The notes under the pieces were generated by a model. The model did not search any database. It saw only the letters and a program-made list of their open reading frames with translations, and was not told the origin of the DNA. From Tritrichomonas musculus (lineage: Eukaryota; Parabasalia; Tritrichomonadida; Tritrichomonadidae), in assembly GCA_039105265.1 (NCBI GenBank), contig JAPFFF010000017.1, positions 1,054,001 through 1,118,000 on the forward strand: DNA of 64,000 nt, in the 5' to 3' direction. Of this stretch, positions 42,215-53,986 are shown in pieces (positions within the stretch are counted from its first letter, which is position 1; the number at the start of each line of letters is the position of its first letter). The position numbers and the translations under genes were made by a program.

Positions 42215-43234
42215 ATAGGGGATTCAACCGCCAAAAGAATGTCAGAAAAATAAAAATATGGAATTGTTTAAAAATAATATGCTATAATTACTCCTCATTT
42301 TATAAGGTATTAATTAAAATAATTTATTTTGAAATTCATCTATACATTCAAAAAAGGCAAGCACTTTTGTATTTTAAGTTTTTTCGCCTTAAAATAAATT
42401 TCATATGGCATGTCATGGTAACTAAAACGCTTTGCCATTTGTGAATGTGCAGATAAAATCAATAAATTTTATATTTATTAAATTGTACATAAATAAAAAT
42501 ATATATCTATATATTTATATAACAAAAATGCTAAATTTTTACTATTCGTTTAAATAATGAGTTTCATATAACATGTCATAATAGCAAAAATGCTTTGCCT
42601 TTTGTGAATGCATTGATAAAACCAAATATTTTTAACTTTATAAAAATATTTATTAATGATACTTTATACCAATACTATTATTTAGTTAAAAATCCCAATT
42701 TTTTATAATGAATGTATTTATTTCATATAATATGTCATGATAACTTAAATGCTTTGCCTTTTTTGAATGCATTGATAAAACTAATTAATTTTTTATTTAT
42801 TAAATTGTATGCAAATTATAATTTATATTTGATTATTTTAATAAGCAAAAATATCAATTTTTATTATTTTAATTTAATTTCGTTTCACTTAACATGTCAT
42901 GATAACTAAAACGCTTTGCCTTTTGTGAAAGTATAGATGAAATCAATTATTTTTTGTATTCATTAAAATATGCATAAATAATTCTATATATTGGCATATT
43001 TGATTGATGATAAAATAAAGTTTTTAAGGAAAATTAAATATATATTTCATATAGCATGTCATGATAACTAGATTGCTTTGCCTTTTTTGAATGTATAGAT
43101 AAAATCAATCAATTTAATTTTCTTTCAAATTTGTAAATAAATATGTTTTTATTTTGATATTTATTTTTACAAAATCTCCATTTTTTTATTCTCTATAAAA
43201 AATTTGACATTTTTTTGGCGGTTGAACCCCCTAT
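42215..43234. mobile_element. 1-kb TIR element with five internal 160-bp repeats, 8-bp target duplication
   Basis: The tips are ataggggattcaaccgcc on the left and ggcggttgaaccccctat on the right. The direct repeat ctttttga flanks the element (42207-42214 and 43235-43242). An 8-bp duplication fits the hAT superfamily, and a hAT transposon lies 300 bases away, though with different tips. Inside, five copies of a roughly 160-bp unit, recognised by catgtcatgataactaaa and gctttgcctttt, start near 42400, 42561, 42721, 42885 and 43046. Short frames running through the repeats are not genes. Confidence 0.8.
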
Positions 43235-43264
43235 CTTTTTGAGCAAACCTATATAAACCTTGTT

Positions 43265-43430
43265 TTTTTATTTGCACCTCCTATTTAAATTAAAATTGCA
43301 TTATATTGACAACAACCCATTTATTTTTATTTTAAAATTATACATAAATTATGTATACTTTCTTTTTGAAACCTATTTATTAATGAAGAAAATATAGTTT
43401 ATTTTGAATAGGAGGTGTAAATAAAAAAAT
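43265..43430. mobile_element. Small foldback element
   Basis: Inverted arms contain ttatttgcacctcctattt on the left and aataggaggtgtaaataa on the right, about 130 bases apart. It is non-coding. No target duplication could be read because the arms end in T and A runs. Confidence 0.55.
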
Positions 43431-43541
43431 AGGTACTCCAACGATTAAATTGCTCAGAAAATATTATTCAAATTAATTCTTTATATATTAGTAATAAAAT
43501 TATCATAATTAATATACATAAAATTAATCATAAATATTGGT

Positions 43542-46500
43542 TAACCCTGTTCAAATGGGATAAACCGCTGGGATAACCGAAATCCTGGGATAAAAAAAAA
43601 ATCCCTTGGGATAAAAAAGTGTTTTAAATATTATTTTATAAAATTTTTTTATGTATTTTGTAAAATTTTTTCTAGAAATTTTTGTTTGATAAATAATCGT
43701 CCTATGTTTTATATTTTATATCACATTTCCCAAATAATATAACGTATTCGTATTCAATCTGGGATAAAAGTGGGATAACCGATCCCTGTGGGATATTTTG
43801 AATGGTTTATGAATCCCAAAGGGATTTTTTTGATTAGTTTACAAATCCCAGTGGGATTTTCGAAACTTTTTGAATTGTTTTGATAAACTCTGTTTGGGAT
43901 ATTTTTGAAAGAATTGTGAAGATTAAAAGGGATTGTTTTTTGAATAATTCATATTTAGAATCATTATAATATATATATGTGAAATGTAAGGAAAAAAGTT
44001 AACCATTTTATAAAAAATCGTTATTTTTAAATAAAAAATTAAGTTAAAATGAATCTAACTAACCTTTTTCCAGAAAAAGATTGGGAAATTACCCGAATGC
44101 TTTATCAAGGCCAAATGAGATCGGTTGCTCTATGCAAAAAGAAAATCAAATTTGGTGATCAAGAAATGACATGCAATTATCCATGTAGAACTGATAGGCC
44201 AAATGAAAGAAACCATTTATGTACATTTAATAGAATCACTAATTATTTTGGTGATACATATGAAACGACAACTTGTGATCTCTTATTCTTCAACATGTTA
44301 GTTAGAACGAATATTTCATTTTCGGCCGCTGTTTCTGATGAAGTGTATAACTTTGCTTATTATTTAATAAGATTTGGTCAGAAATCTGTTCTTGAACACC
44401 TGCCTCATCCAAATATTACAATTGCCTCACCTCAAAAACTTTTCCCTCAAATTTCACGGCAAACCCTCAGTAGAAACTTTGCACGTGCCGCAAGCTTAAT
44501 TAAAACAAAAATTCTAGAAACTTTAAGAAATTTTGGAAATGTTTGTTTAGCAATTGATGCTGGGAAAATAAATGGGAATCCAATATTAGACGTAACAGTT
44601 GTTCATGCCTTTTCTCCCTCAAAACCTTTATTATTTCGTGCTTTTAAAGAATTTAATGGTTCAACTGAGGATTATATTGAAAAAGTTAAAAATGTTATTG
44701 ACGCTTTAAACGATATGTCAATCAAAGTCACTTCAATAGTAGGCGACAATGTTCCAGCGCAAAAACAAGCTTTTAACCACTCAGAAATTTCAATGCCAAA
44801 GAAATACCCGAAAACAATCTATTCAATTCCAATTTGGTTTTCATGTATTTGTCATACGATTTCTTTGATGCTTGATGATGTTTTTGAGTCAATTGACTTT
44901 CTTACTGAGTTAAATAGTTCAACGAAAAATATAACAAAGATTTTTCGCTCAAAGCCGGTCGTTTCTGCACTTGGAGTTGTTTGCACATCTTTTTGTGAAA
45001 CTAGGTGGACCAATGAATACGATATTTACACATGGTTGATGAAACATTTTGATATAATCGAAAAAACTTTCATGAATCCTCCATTAAATATTCATCCATA
45101 CTTACTTAAAATCCCAAGATTCCCAGTGATTTTTTACAATTATATTCCTCGATACATTACTGTTTTGACTCCAGTGAGAGACTTGATAACTTTTTTAGAA
45201 GGTGACAGAACGCCAGCTTGTTTTATTTATCCATCTATTCAAGATTGCAAAGAACGTTTAAATGAAATTATATCTGCTGATGATGAACATCTACCTAAAA
45301 TAGCAGAAGCTTTATTATTAATACTAGATGAACGATTAAAATCACATTATTCTTTAATGATGCTCAAGGTTTTGTTCTTTCTCACTCCTGAAGGACGCGA
45401 GGAGGCAAGAAAAACAGTTTTCTCAAAATTAATTGTCGTTCCAGATTCTTATCACCCAGAACCAACTAAAACTCGTTCAACGAGCGATACTAGAGCCGCA
45501 GTTCAAACTTTGATTAATAACTTTAATCCATCAGATGCCAAACTTGTTCAAATGTCTCAAGTATTCTCTAACATTGGAGTACAGCCAGAAATGCTAAATT
45601 TTGAAGCGGATGATGAGTTTTTTGAGTTGTCTGATTTTGATATTTCAAAAACAGATGAATTTACAGGAAATCCAAATGAAGATGCAATTTATACTGAATG
45701 TATTACTAAAATGGCAGAGGACTATTATCGTTCCATATCTGATGATCAAAATGAAATTTTATCATATGGATGTCGAATTGCTTTAAGCTTTAATTCGTGG
45801 ATTGTTGATCCAATTGAACCCAGAACACTCTGTAATTGGTATGCTAGGAATCCATATCAATTTTGGACAAATGCTCACCAATACAATAATCTTTCAGAAT
45901 TTTCAGAATTTGTTCTTCGTCTTCTGCCTACAATTGCTTCAGAAGCAACAGTTGAAAGAAAACTTTGGCGGCAGAGAGTAATTACACCCGCAGATCGTTT
46001 TTCAATGAGCGAAGAAACTCAATTAAACCGAGTAACAATAACAGAACATATGAATACAACTTCATAACATTAATAAAAAACAATTATTTTGCTTTAATAA
46101 AAATATCTACATCAAATTATTTAATTTTCAAAACATCTAACATTATGATTTTTTCTATTTAAAACATTATATAATTCATTTTTTTAAAAAATATAATCAG
46201 AATTAACAAATAGTTTTTAATATATTTAAATTTTTTGTAAAAAAACGATTATATATTTTACTTTTCATAGGTTTACACTATTCAAAAACATAAAAAAAAA
46301 TATTGAAAAAAACAGATGAAGGAATAAGAATTAATGCAATCTAACACTATTTTATAAAACTAGACAAATGCGTAAAAGAATAATAAAAAAAAAAAAATCG
46401 AGCATGGAATTGATAGTGTATATTATATTGGATCATCGAATTTCAAAATTATCGAAAATAAAGCAAGAATCGCTCGAAACATCATCAAAGGGATTGATTT

Positions 46501-46668
46501 TGTAAACAAAGCATCATTGGATGAAGGATAGAAAAGCTTTTATGGGTAATATTTGATTTCTCTTATTTTTTCTAATGGCTAGACATAACCGTTTTTTAAA
46601 TATCCAATTGAGAACTTATTTGGTCAATATTTGATAACAATATACGATCAAAAAAGGTCAAATAATTG

Positions 46669-46714
<46 letters not shown>

Positions 46715-46776
46715 AATCCCAAATTCCAAAAAAATGCTCATCCCAAAAATCAAAAAAATCCCATTTGAACAGGGTT
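43542..46776 (+). mobile_element. Complete hAT transposon with open transposase gene
   Basis: The 3235-bp element is flanked by the 8-bp direct repeat atattggt (43534-43541 and 46777-46784). Its tips are taaccctgttcaaatggga and the complement, starting with the CAGGGT-type tip common in hAT elements when read from the end. The left subterminal 300 bases carry about ten copies of tgggata or gggat, and the right end has atccca copies, as expected of transposase binding sites. One transposase gene fills the middle. Between that gene and the right tip lie a 43-codon coding-like scrap (46400-46531) and a run of about 40 T near 46671-46710. All parts needed for movement appear present. Confidence 0.9.
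44049..46067 (+). CDS. hAT transposase
   Basis: The protein has 672 residues. The N-terminal part has a CNYPC...NHLC pattern (about 37-60), compatible with a BED-like zinc finger. CLAIDAGKINGNPILDVTVVHAF near 165 and VGDNVPAQKQAF near 235 carry the first catalytic Asp residues of the hAT RNase H fold. FSCICHTISLMLDDVF matches the conserved C/H hallmark between them. The C terminus has the dimerisation segment: WYARNPYQFW, then LRLLPTIASEATVERKLW. It would excise and reinsert the element, giving the 8-bp duplication seen here. The frame is open throughout, with an ATG just after the left subterminal repeats. Confidence 0.87.
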   Translation: MNLTNLFPEKDWEITRMLYQGQMRSVALCKKKIKFGDQEMTCNYPCRTDRPNERNHLCTFNRITNYFGDTYETTTCDLLFFNMLVRTNISFSAAVSDEVYNFAYYLIRFGQKSVLEHLPHPNITIASPQKLFPQISRQTLSRNFARAASLIKTKILETLRNFGNVCLAIDAGKINGNPILDVTVVHAFSPSKPLLFRAFKEFNGSTEDYIEKVKNVIDALNDMSIKVTSIVGDNVPAQKQAFNHSEISMPKKYPKTIYSIPIWFSCICHTISLMLDDVFESIDFLTELNSSTKNITKIFRSKPVVSALGVVCTSFCETRWTNEYDIYTWLMKHFDIIEKTFMNPPLNIHPYLLKIPRFPVIFYNYIPRYITVLTPVRDLITFLEGDRTPACFIYPSIQDCKERLNEIISADDEHLPKIAEALLLILDERLKSHYSLMMLKVLFFLTPEGREEARKTVFSKLIVVPDSYHPEPTKTRSTSDTRAAVQTLINNFNPSDAKLVQMSQVFSNIGVQPEMLNFEADDEFFELSDFDISKTDEFTGNPNEDAIYTECITKMAEDYYRSISDDQNEILSYGCRIALSFNSWIVDPIEPRTLCNWYARNPYQFWTNAHQYNNLSEFSEFVLRLLPTIASEATVERKLWRQRVITPADRFSMSEETQLNRVTITEHMNTTS

Positions 46777-46805
46777 ATATTGGTATATTTATTTTCCCAA
46801 AATGT

Positions 46806-47309
46806 CTATCAGGAGTCGAGATTTCCCTTTTAAAAATTCACAGACTCTGTTTAAACAAATTTTTCTTAATTTTTATCATAAAGTTGTTATTCGAGTACCA
46901 ATTTATAATATTTTTTCAGATTTTTTGATTTTTATCATTAAATAATAGTTAAGAAGTATTCATGAAGTATAATAGCTTACTCAATAGAAATATTTGTTTA
47001 TCAAATATCAACAATTTTAAAAATACATTCTTGGTATGTTAATATTCATTAATTAGATTTTATTTCTATTTCTACAGCGAAGAATTCAAATTTAATTAAA
47101 TAAAAATTGAATTTTCTAATTTGAATCAATAAGATTAACATTTTTTCATTATTTAACGACATTTTATCAATTTCTTAATATTTAATCTAATTTTGTATAT
47201 ATGTGTCTATTTAATCTATCATTTTCCTCATTGTTTATATGGGAAATGTTTTTGATTATTTCAAACAAAGCTTCAGAAATTTAAAAAGAGCACTCTCGAC
47301 TCCTGATAG
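46806..47309. mobile_element. 504-bp foldback element
   Basis: Tips ctatcaggagtcgaga and the complement are followed by about 45 bases of weaker inverted similarity (for example gtttaaac against the complement of gtttgaaat). It is AT-rich and non-coding. No clear target duplication is visible. It begins 22 bases to the right of the hAT target duplication. Confidence 0.6.
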
Positions 47310-47629
47310 ATAATTTTCAAAAGGGGAACTTTTTTTAGCCCCCAAAAATTGAAAGGAAAAATGGGGGAAAAAATGTAAAAAAGTGTTTTTTAGCCCCCAC
47401 TTTTTTGAAAACTTTTTCAATTGAAAATAATCGTTTATTAAGAAGTGGTGAAGCTCATATTTCTCAATAGGATTTTATCCAAACATAAATATTATATTAA
47501 TATGTATATAATAATAATTAAATTTTATATTTTTGTTTATTTTTATACGTTGAATTTTAAGATAAATCAATTTCTTTTTAGCATGAAATGTGATATGATA
47601 TCATAAAATTATACTGAAAGGAAATTTAA

Positions 47630-48156
47630 ATGCGTCGCAAAAAAAAAACAAAAAGAATCAGATGATAATTTTCAAAGATTTAATGAATTAGATCAGCAAT
47701 TTAAGGATATCATATCTCAACTCAAGCCACATTTTCAAATAATTAATAATTTGGAGCAGATTAAGGTGAGTTTTCCATTTTTATATTATATGTTATTAAT
47801 TGGTTCTGAAAAAGTTAATCGAAAAGGTAATTTAATTTATGGATTAAGGTATCCACTTTATATAATTCCATATGTTCTTTTATTATCGCTTTTTGGAAAA
47901 AAACTGGATTTTTTTCTTCATATAATTTTAGCATTTCCAGTTTGGAAGACCATCGTGGATTGGAGTAGAACTGGATGCTCTTGGCAGCCATTAGTTGGAG
48001 CATTTTTTTGGCTTGATACGAACAACGTCACGAAGCAATGACACTTTCGAAAAGTTTGAATATTCTGTTTATAATTCAACTTTGTCGACTTTTCTTGAGA
48101 AAGAAATTGGTATTAAATTAACTTCTCCCAAAAGAGTGAGTTCTTCAGGAATATAA
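47630..48156 (+). pseudogene. Decayed coding remnant, unknown family
   Basis: A protein-like reading can be followed across three frames. ATG and three codons (MRR) run into an A tract at about 47639-47649. Then ESDDNFQRFNELDQQFKDI leads into LEQIKVSFPFLYYMLLIGSEK and LRYPLYIIPYVLLLSLFGKK. A last part, DTFEKFEYSVYNSTLSTFLEKEIG, is shifted by about one base near 48030 and ends at 48156. Residue composition is natural in each piece, unlike chance frames in this DNA. The gene thus carries about two frameshifts. The setting among DNA transposons suggests a transposon origin, but I do not recognise the family. Confidence 0.5.
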
Positions 48157-50379
48157 TTTAACTAGGTGAGAAACTAAATTATTAATTTTTCTAAGAAATA
48201 ATTATGGAATTTTTTTTAAAAAAAATTTTATCATGATTTTGATTTATATATAATCATTATTTTTAATATAGAAATTTAATTATATTAAAACCAATATAAT
48301 TATCAAACAAAATTTTAGTAAACTGCATCTCAAAAGTCGGGCCGGTTTTGACCTATATTTGACCAAAAATTTAGCGGGAAATTTATAAACAATTCAAATG
48401 TGGTACTGTAAACTATTCAAAAATGGCCTGAGTTTTGACTCATTCAATTTTAAAATCTTAAGAAAAAAATCATTAAAATCAAATTTTTATTAAGCAAAAA
48501 ATGATAAATAAGGAAAATAATGAACTACATGAAATAATAAAAGACAATTATCATATATATTTGATTTTTTGATTGTTTAAAGGCACTGATATAGAGGCAA
48601 TTTGATAAGCTTAAAAAAAAAATTGATTTCTGCATAATATAATTACGGAAATATTTGTAAATCCATATCCTGTAAATATTTTTTGCATCAGTCAGCAAGA
48701 TATGAATAATTATTATGTATCATATTTGGAATGCGAATTAATATTTTCGTAAATATTTGGATATAGAATCGGATTTACTAGATTGAAAGCGATTTCCGAT
48801 TGGGAATTATGTGATTTTTCCGAATAAAAACTTGATTACATTCATGAAAACTTGATTTTAAGAATTTTTCATAGAAGATATCTATTTTTTTGTGAGAAAA
48901 AAATGAAAAAATTTAAAAATTGTGAGAAAATATTTATGCCAAAAAAATTGAGACAAAAAAAAGGGGGCCTGACTTTTGATTTTAAGTAAATAAAAAAATT
49001 ATAAGCTCTCACAAATTTGTTAATAATTATCTTCATGAATTCTGATGTTTATTTAAACAATTCTGATTAATGTTCATTATATCCTATTATTTCCATACAT
49101 TTTTTTAACTAAAAATGTAGTATTTATATGTTTGATTTCTAAAAATCAATATAAAAAGCTTTTATTAAATAATAAAAAAATTGAATTATTTTTTATTCTT
49201 ATATAAAATATTTTAAAATTTCAAGATTAAAAAGTTTCATTTTTTAAAAATTCAACGTATAAAAACTTAATTCCCATTGAATATGACAATTATATGCAAT
49301 ATATATTATAATATATTGAAGTTGTTAAAATATTATTGAAAAATTTTTAGAAATTTATATTTTTTCATTTGATAGCCTTTTGACGGTTTTCTATTCAATT
49401 AAAAAAATAAAAATGCATCATTATTTTGTAATTAAAGAATATTTAATTAAAAATATATGTAAATATACATAATATAATTTATATATAATATTATATATGA
49501 TTTTTATAACTTATCTTTGGTTCTAAACCAAAAAAACACTCAAAGGTCAAATAGCTTCACCCCTTCTGTTTATTAAATTTAAAAAAAGAGCAAAAAAGCA
49601 TATTAAAATAAAATAAATGCAAAAAAAGGAAGTTATATGTTAAAAAACATATAAAGATAAAAATAAAACGAAAAATTCTAAAAAACATCAATAATTCTTG
49701 ATTATTACTTTATTAAGATAAACTATTTAATGATAGATAGAATAAAAAGGGAAAGAATCATTAACTCATACTGGAGATTATATATTATCTCAAAAAAAGC
49801 CATAAAGCTGGTGTTTATATTAACATGAATAAATTATTTATATTTCATATTCATTATAAAAATATGAAAGTATAATGTCTGGTTTAAGTTTAAGATCATT
49901 TTGGGCAAAAAGAAAATGCTGCTGCGTTAAATAATTTAATTAAATTGATCCTAAATAAGAATTAGTGTGTTTCATTTATTACCAAAATTTTTGTGAGAAT
50001 ATTTGGTTGTAATAGAAACTTTTTGAAAATATTTTGACCATATAAACTATCAAAAATATATAAAAAAAATCGTTTAGTAAAAGCAAAATAAAGTCGTTTA
50101 GTTTTTTTTAATGAACAACAAAAATAATTAAAAATAGAGAAATTCTTTGGTGAATAAAATAATAAACGATATTCGAAAATAATTACACATATATAACCAA
50201 AAACGCAAGAAAAACTTTTAGAATATATAATCTTTGATTAAACAAAACATTATATATAGAGAAAATATTATCAATAAAACCTTTAATCATTTTATTTCTA
50301 TTTAAATTCAAGAGATAAGATATCCTTTTTACCTATAAATAGAGATAAATAATAATATCCTTTTTTATTTTCAACCAAT
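48157..50379. other. Long AT-rich region, one weak foldback candidate
   Basis: About 2.2 kb without a supportable gene. Inverted matches tcaaaagtcgggcc (about 48330) and ggcctgacttttga (about 48966-48979) may be the ends of an old 650-bp foldback element, without a readable target duplication. The remainder is AT-rich and holds short palindromes only. Confidence 0.4.
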
Positions 50380-50680
50380 AGTAGTATATGTATGTCCCTA
50401 TTGGTGGTCGAATAATTTTTCTAGGTCTCCCAATACCAGGAACCAAGCTCAAAACCTCATTTTGAAAATTAACGAAAAACTTATCCACAGGGTTTAAATT
50501 TTAATTAGCCTCCATAATCTGTTGTAGAACAAGGCCTGTCATAAAGCGCTAAACACTCATTTTAAAATTTATTTCAAAGTTAATTCGGGATTTAATTATA
50601 AATAAGGGCTCCAGAGTGAATCTGAGAACAAGTTATAAAATTTTAAATTAAGAATTTGTTTTTTTTTATCTTATTTAAAA
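50380..50680. repeat. Left terminal region of the second Polinton
   Basis: About 300 non-coding bases run from the tip to the first gene. It shares the tip and the accaagctcaaaa block with the short Polinton but differs elsewhere. Its inverted partner is outside the window, so the TIR length cannot be given. Confidence 0.6.
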
Positions 50681-51133
50681 ATGCAACAACGAATTAACCA
50701 CATCATCTCTGAATTGCTTATTTTGAAAACCGAATTCGAACAATTAAATAATAAATCAAATGACCAACCAATCGAACAACCAATTGAATCATCAAACAAA
50801 CCATCAAACGAACAACCAAATGAAACACAAATTGAATCCGAGCAAAGCTCGGCTGAGGCACGAAGTGCCGAACCTTCAGCCGAATCAAATGAATTAAATC
50901 CTATACGAAGAAGAACAAATCGCTCATTTCCATTAAACAAATCGAAGTTTTTAAATGATGAACAGAGAGACCAAGTTCTTCAATTTGCTTCTGACCATAA
51001 AGAAACAATTATGAATCAACCAAGGTCTAATCGAATTCAATTCCTTCAGAATCTAATTCGTGAACAATTAAATATCAATTTATCGTTATATATGACGGGA
51101 AAACTGATTCAAATAATCTCATCCAACAATTAA
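50681..51133 (+). CDS. Small Polinton protein, unknown
   Basis: The protein has 150 residues. A short coiled-coil-like start (RINHIISELLILKTEFEQL) is followed by a disordered repeat of NEQPNE and IEQPIE type. Part of this stretch is encoded by three overlapping hairpins at 50839-50882 (EQSSAEARSAEPSAES). The C-terminal 60 residues look folded and helical (DEQRDQVLQFASDHKETI...LNLSLYMTGKLIQII-like), perhaps a small DNA- or protein-binding domain. It is the first gene inside the left end, as is the 196-aa gene in the short Polinton. Confidence 0.6.
   Translation: MQQRINHIISELLILKTEFEQLNNKSNDQPIEQPIESSNKPSNEQPNETQIESEQSSAEARSAEPSAESNELNPIRRRTNRSFPLNKSKFLNDEQRDQVLQFASDHKETIMNQPRSNRIQFLQNLIREQLNINLSLYMTGKLIQIISSNN
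50839..50882. repeat. Nested hairpins inside the 150-aa gene
   Basis: cgagc-aaa-gctcg (50839-50851) and ggcac-gaa-gtgcc (50857-50869) are perfect stem-loops. An outer stem of cggctga and tcagccg (50850-50856 and 50876-50882) encloses the second. The segment is much richer in GC than the gene around it and the frame stays open. Confidence 0.75.
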
Positions 51134-51158
51134 GCTAAAAAAAATTTTTTTATACTAT

Positions 51159-53972
51159 TTATGCCTTAAAGCATGCAAGTGTTTTATTATCTATTATTGC
51201 AGTTATGATACCAACAGTCATACGTTTAATCTTTGATGTTATTGCAGTTTCACCACTGAGAATCTTCAATTTATTATCTTCATTATCAATAAATACTTCA
51301 TCCCCAATACCATAACAAGATGAATCATCAACTTTTACAAGATAATCACCATGGGAAGCAAATGTTATAGCATTATTTTTTTCATCAATTCTAACACAAA
51401 TACCAACATATTCTTTCCATGAACCAGTAGTTTTGACACTGCAAATACAATCTGTAGTATCATTCACAGTTGAAAGTACCCAAGTATCACCAACATGTTT
51501 ATAAACCTTACCGGTCATATATACTGGAGCTCCAATAACGAAATCATTAATAGAGTTCATTGATGACTCGATTGGAGCATAATGTGTGATTGTTGTGTTT
51601 GATTGCGTACCGTAAATAGCAGCCTTGAATTTTGCTAAATATGCTGGTAACATGATTTGTCTTGAATATATTTGTCTAGCATCTAATAATTCTTGAGTAG
51701 TTGTCCAATTATATTCAGCCATTGGAACACTATATGTAAGTGGTCTTCCTGATGATAAATCAAGAATTTCTTCATAATACGCTGAATATTTGAAATTATC
51801 AAAATATATAGTTCTTTGATATAATAATATTACTATGTTATGGGGATTTGCAGCTGTATCATAGAATAATATTCTTATTTCATTTCTTTCTGCATAATTA
51901 CCAACTATGTATTCCAGTTTAATTGCGTTATTTATAATTTTTAGATAATGAATTGATATATCAGCACCCTCCGTAAATGGACCGCAATCAATTGCACATT
52001 TTTTTATTAGTTGTTCTTCTGTTATGATAGATTCTGGAATCTCACTTTTGAGTACTAATTCATCATATTTATAATTAGGAGGATATATCGCTAATATTTT
52101 TACTCTACAAATTAAGTTTGTACCATTTTCATGAACTAAGTAAACAGGTCTGTAATCACTTGCTAGAACTCTTAATGAATACATAGCACCATCAATCTCA
52201 AATCTACCATAATTTATACCGCTTGAACTAGACGATAGCATTTCACCAATGATTTCATATTCTTTGTTATTATATTCAAATTTAATGGTGCTATTTGGTT
52301 CAAAAGATTCATTAATTAAACCGTATTCATCGTATGTGTAATCAATAAATACTTTTTGATAAGGTATATATGTTCTATCATTTAATTTCCTGAATTCACC
52401 AAAGAAAGGCTTAGTTTCTTCAGATTTTTTGAGATATTCATCCAAATTAGTGTTATCAGTAGTAAGTAATTTGTCTTTTTCTATTAAATCAGGAATTTTT
52501 GATATCAATACTAGTTCATCATTGTTATACTTATAATGTTCTAATACTTGAACTCTGGATTGTGCACTATAAATTACACCAGGTTCATTAATGAATATTT
52601 CATCATTCGAATTTCTGAATAATATATATTTATTTCCTTCTATATCAATTTCGTATTTATATGCAGTACCAAAGCTACCATTACTAAGTTGACCTGTTAT
52701 TGGATATTCATATGATTTATCATTATAAATGAATGAAATAAAATCACTATTATTTGGGTAATTAATTATTTTATTAGATTCAACATTAATTTCATAATTG
52801 AATTTTACACTGTATGTCAAATCGTTTTTGCTTCGATATTTTGACAAATCAACAGGTTTAGGTAATTCACTTTTCAAAGCATATTTCCCATCAGCCACAT
52901 CCTTTGTCTCATATTTATCTAATTCATAAGCCAATTCATCTTCATCAACAAACTTCTCATCAGCTTGTGCACTAGAATAATATGGTGTCAAGTCAACTGG
53001 TTCTGGGATATCTGTTTTGAGAGCATAAGTGTTTGACACATATCTTGCCGAATAAGCGTTTTTGTCTGTTGGTTCGATAGTTTTGGTTATTGAACATGAT
53101 AATATTTCCGGTGTATCACCAGTTCCTGGATTGATTAATTCATGGCTTTGATACAGTATCCAAAGACCAGAACTACTTCCGTCGATACGCAGTATCTGAG
53201 AGGGTAGATTATCATCATCGTCATTGTACGAATAGTCTGCGTGAACATAATGGGCCGTATAGAAACTGTCTGATGAAACAATATCCAACCCCTATTGCTC
53301 AATCAGTTCATGATATGTGTTGTAATCTAAATCAGGAATTGTATTATTGACGATTTTGAATTGAATAGTTGTTTGCCCCTCAATAATTTCTGGAATTTCG
53401 CTTTTCACTTGCTCAATAGCAAGGGTCATATCTGTTGTCAAAGTATAATTTGTCAAATCAACAGGTTCTGGAATGTCTTCTTTTTTTGCATACAATGTCA
53501 TATCTGGCAAGTCCTGAGTCTTCGTGTACTCACTTAAGTTCGTAAGCTTCGCATATGGTTCCAAAGCAGTTGTCAAAGCAGATTCATTAACCAAATCTGT
53601 AGGTATTTCAGGTATGTCAGTTGATAATGCAAAGTTGTTAACAACGTAATCACGTAATGTATTAACAGCGTTTTCAATTTCTTCACTACTAGCATACTTT
53701 AATAATTCTTTATTGAATTCCTCTGTTTTCAAATAATCGAATAAATCAGTTGTTTTCGCGTACTCACTTAAGTTCGTAAGCTTTGCATACTCATCAAGAT
53801 TCGTAAGCTTCGCATATGGTTTTAATAATTCTTTCAATTCCTCAGTATTCAAGCTTGACCCTAAATTATTTCCGTTATTGCATTGACAGGAATATTTCTT
53901 GATATATTCTATTATCAATTCATCAATTGTATTTACTTTTTTTATAGTACCCGCTTGTTCTATCGTGAACAT
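51159..53972 (-). pseudogene. Fibre-like virion protein region of the Polinton
   Basis: The minus-strand region codes for repeated short units of the type YAKLTNLSEYAKTTDL and YALKSELPKPVDLSKY. These recall the triple-stranded stalks of phage and adenovirus-like fibres. The far C-terminal part is beta-rich, with polar segments that could form a knob-like or attachment domain. The N-terminal part begins at an ATG at 53972. The region looks like one fibre-type gene with about one break. A role on the outside of the particle is inferred from the repeat pattern only. Confidence 0.6.
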
Positions 53973-53986
53973 TTTGGGAATAATAA

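Noticed and set aside
42215-46776. The 1-kb element as a deletion derivative of the adjacent hAT transposon
   Set aside because: Their terminal sequences differ, so the same transposase probably does not recognise both.
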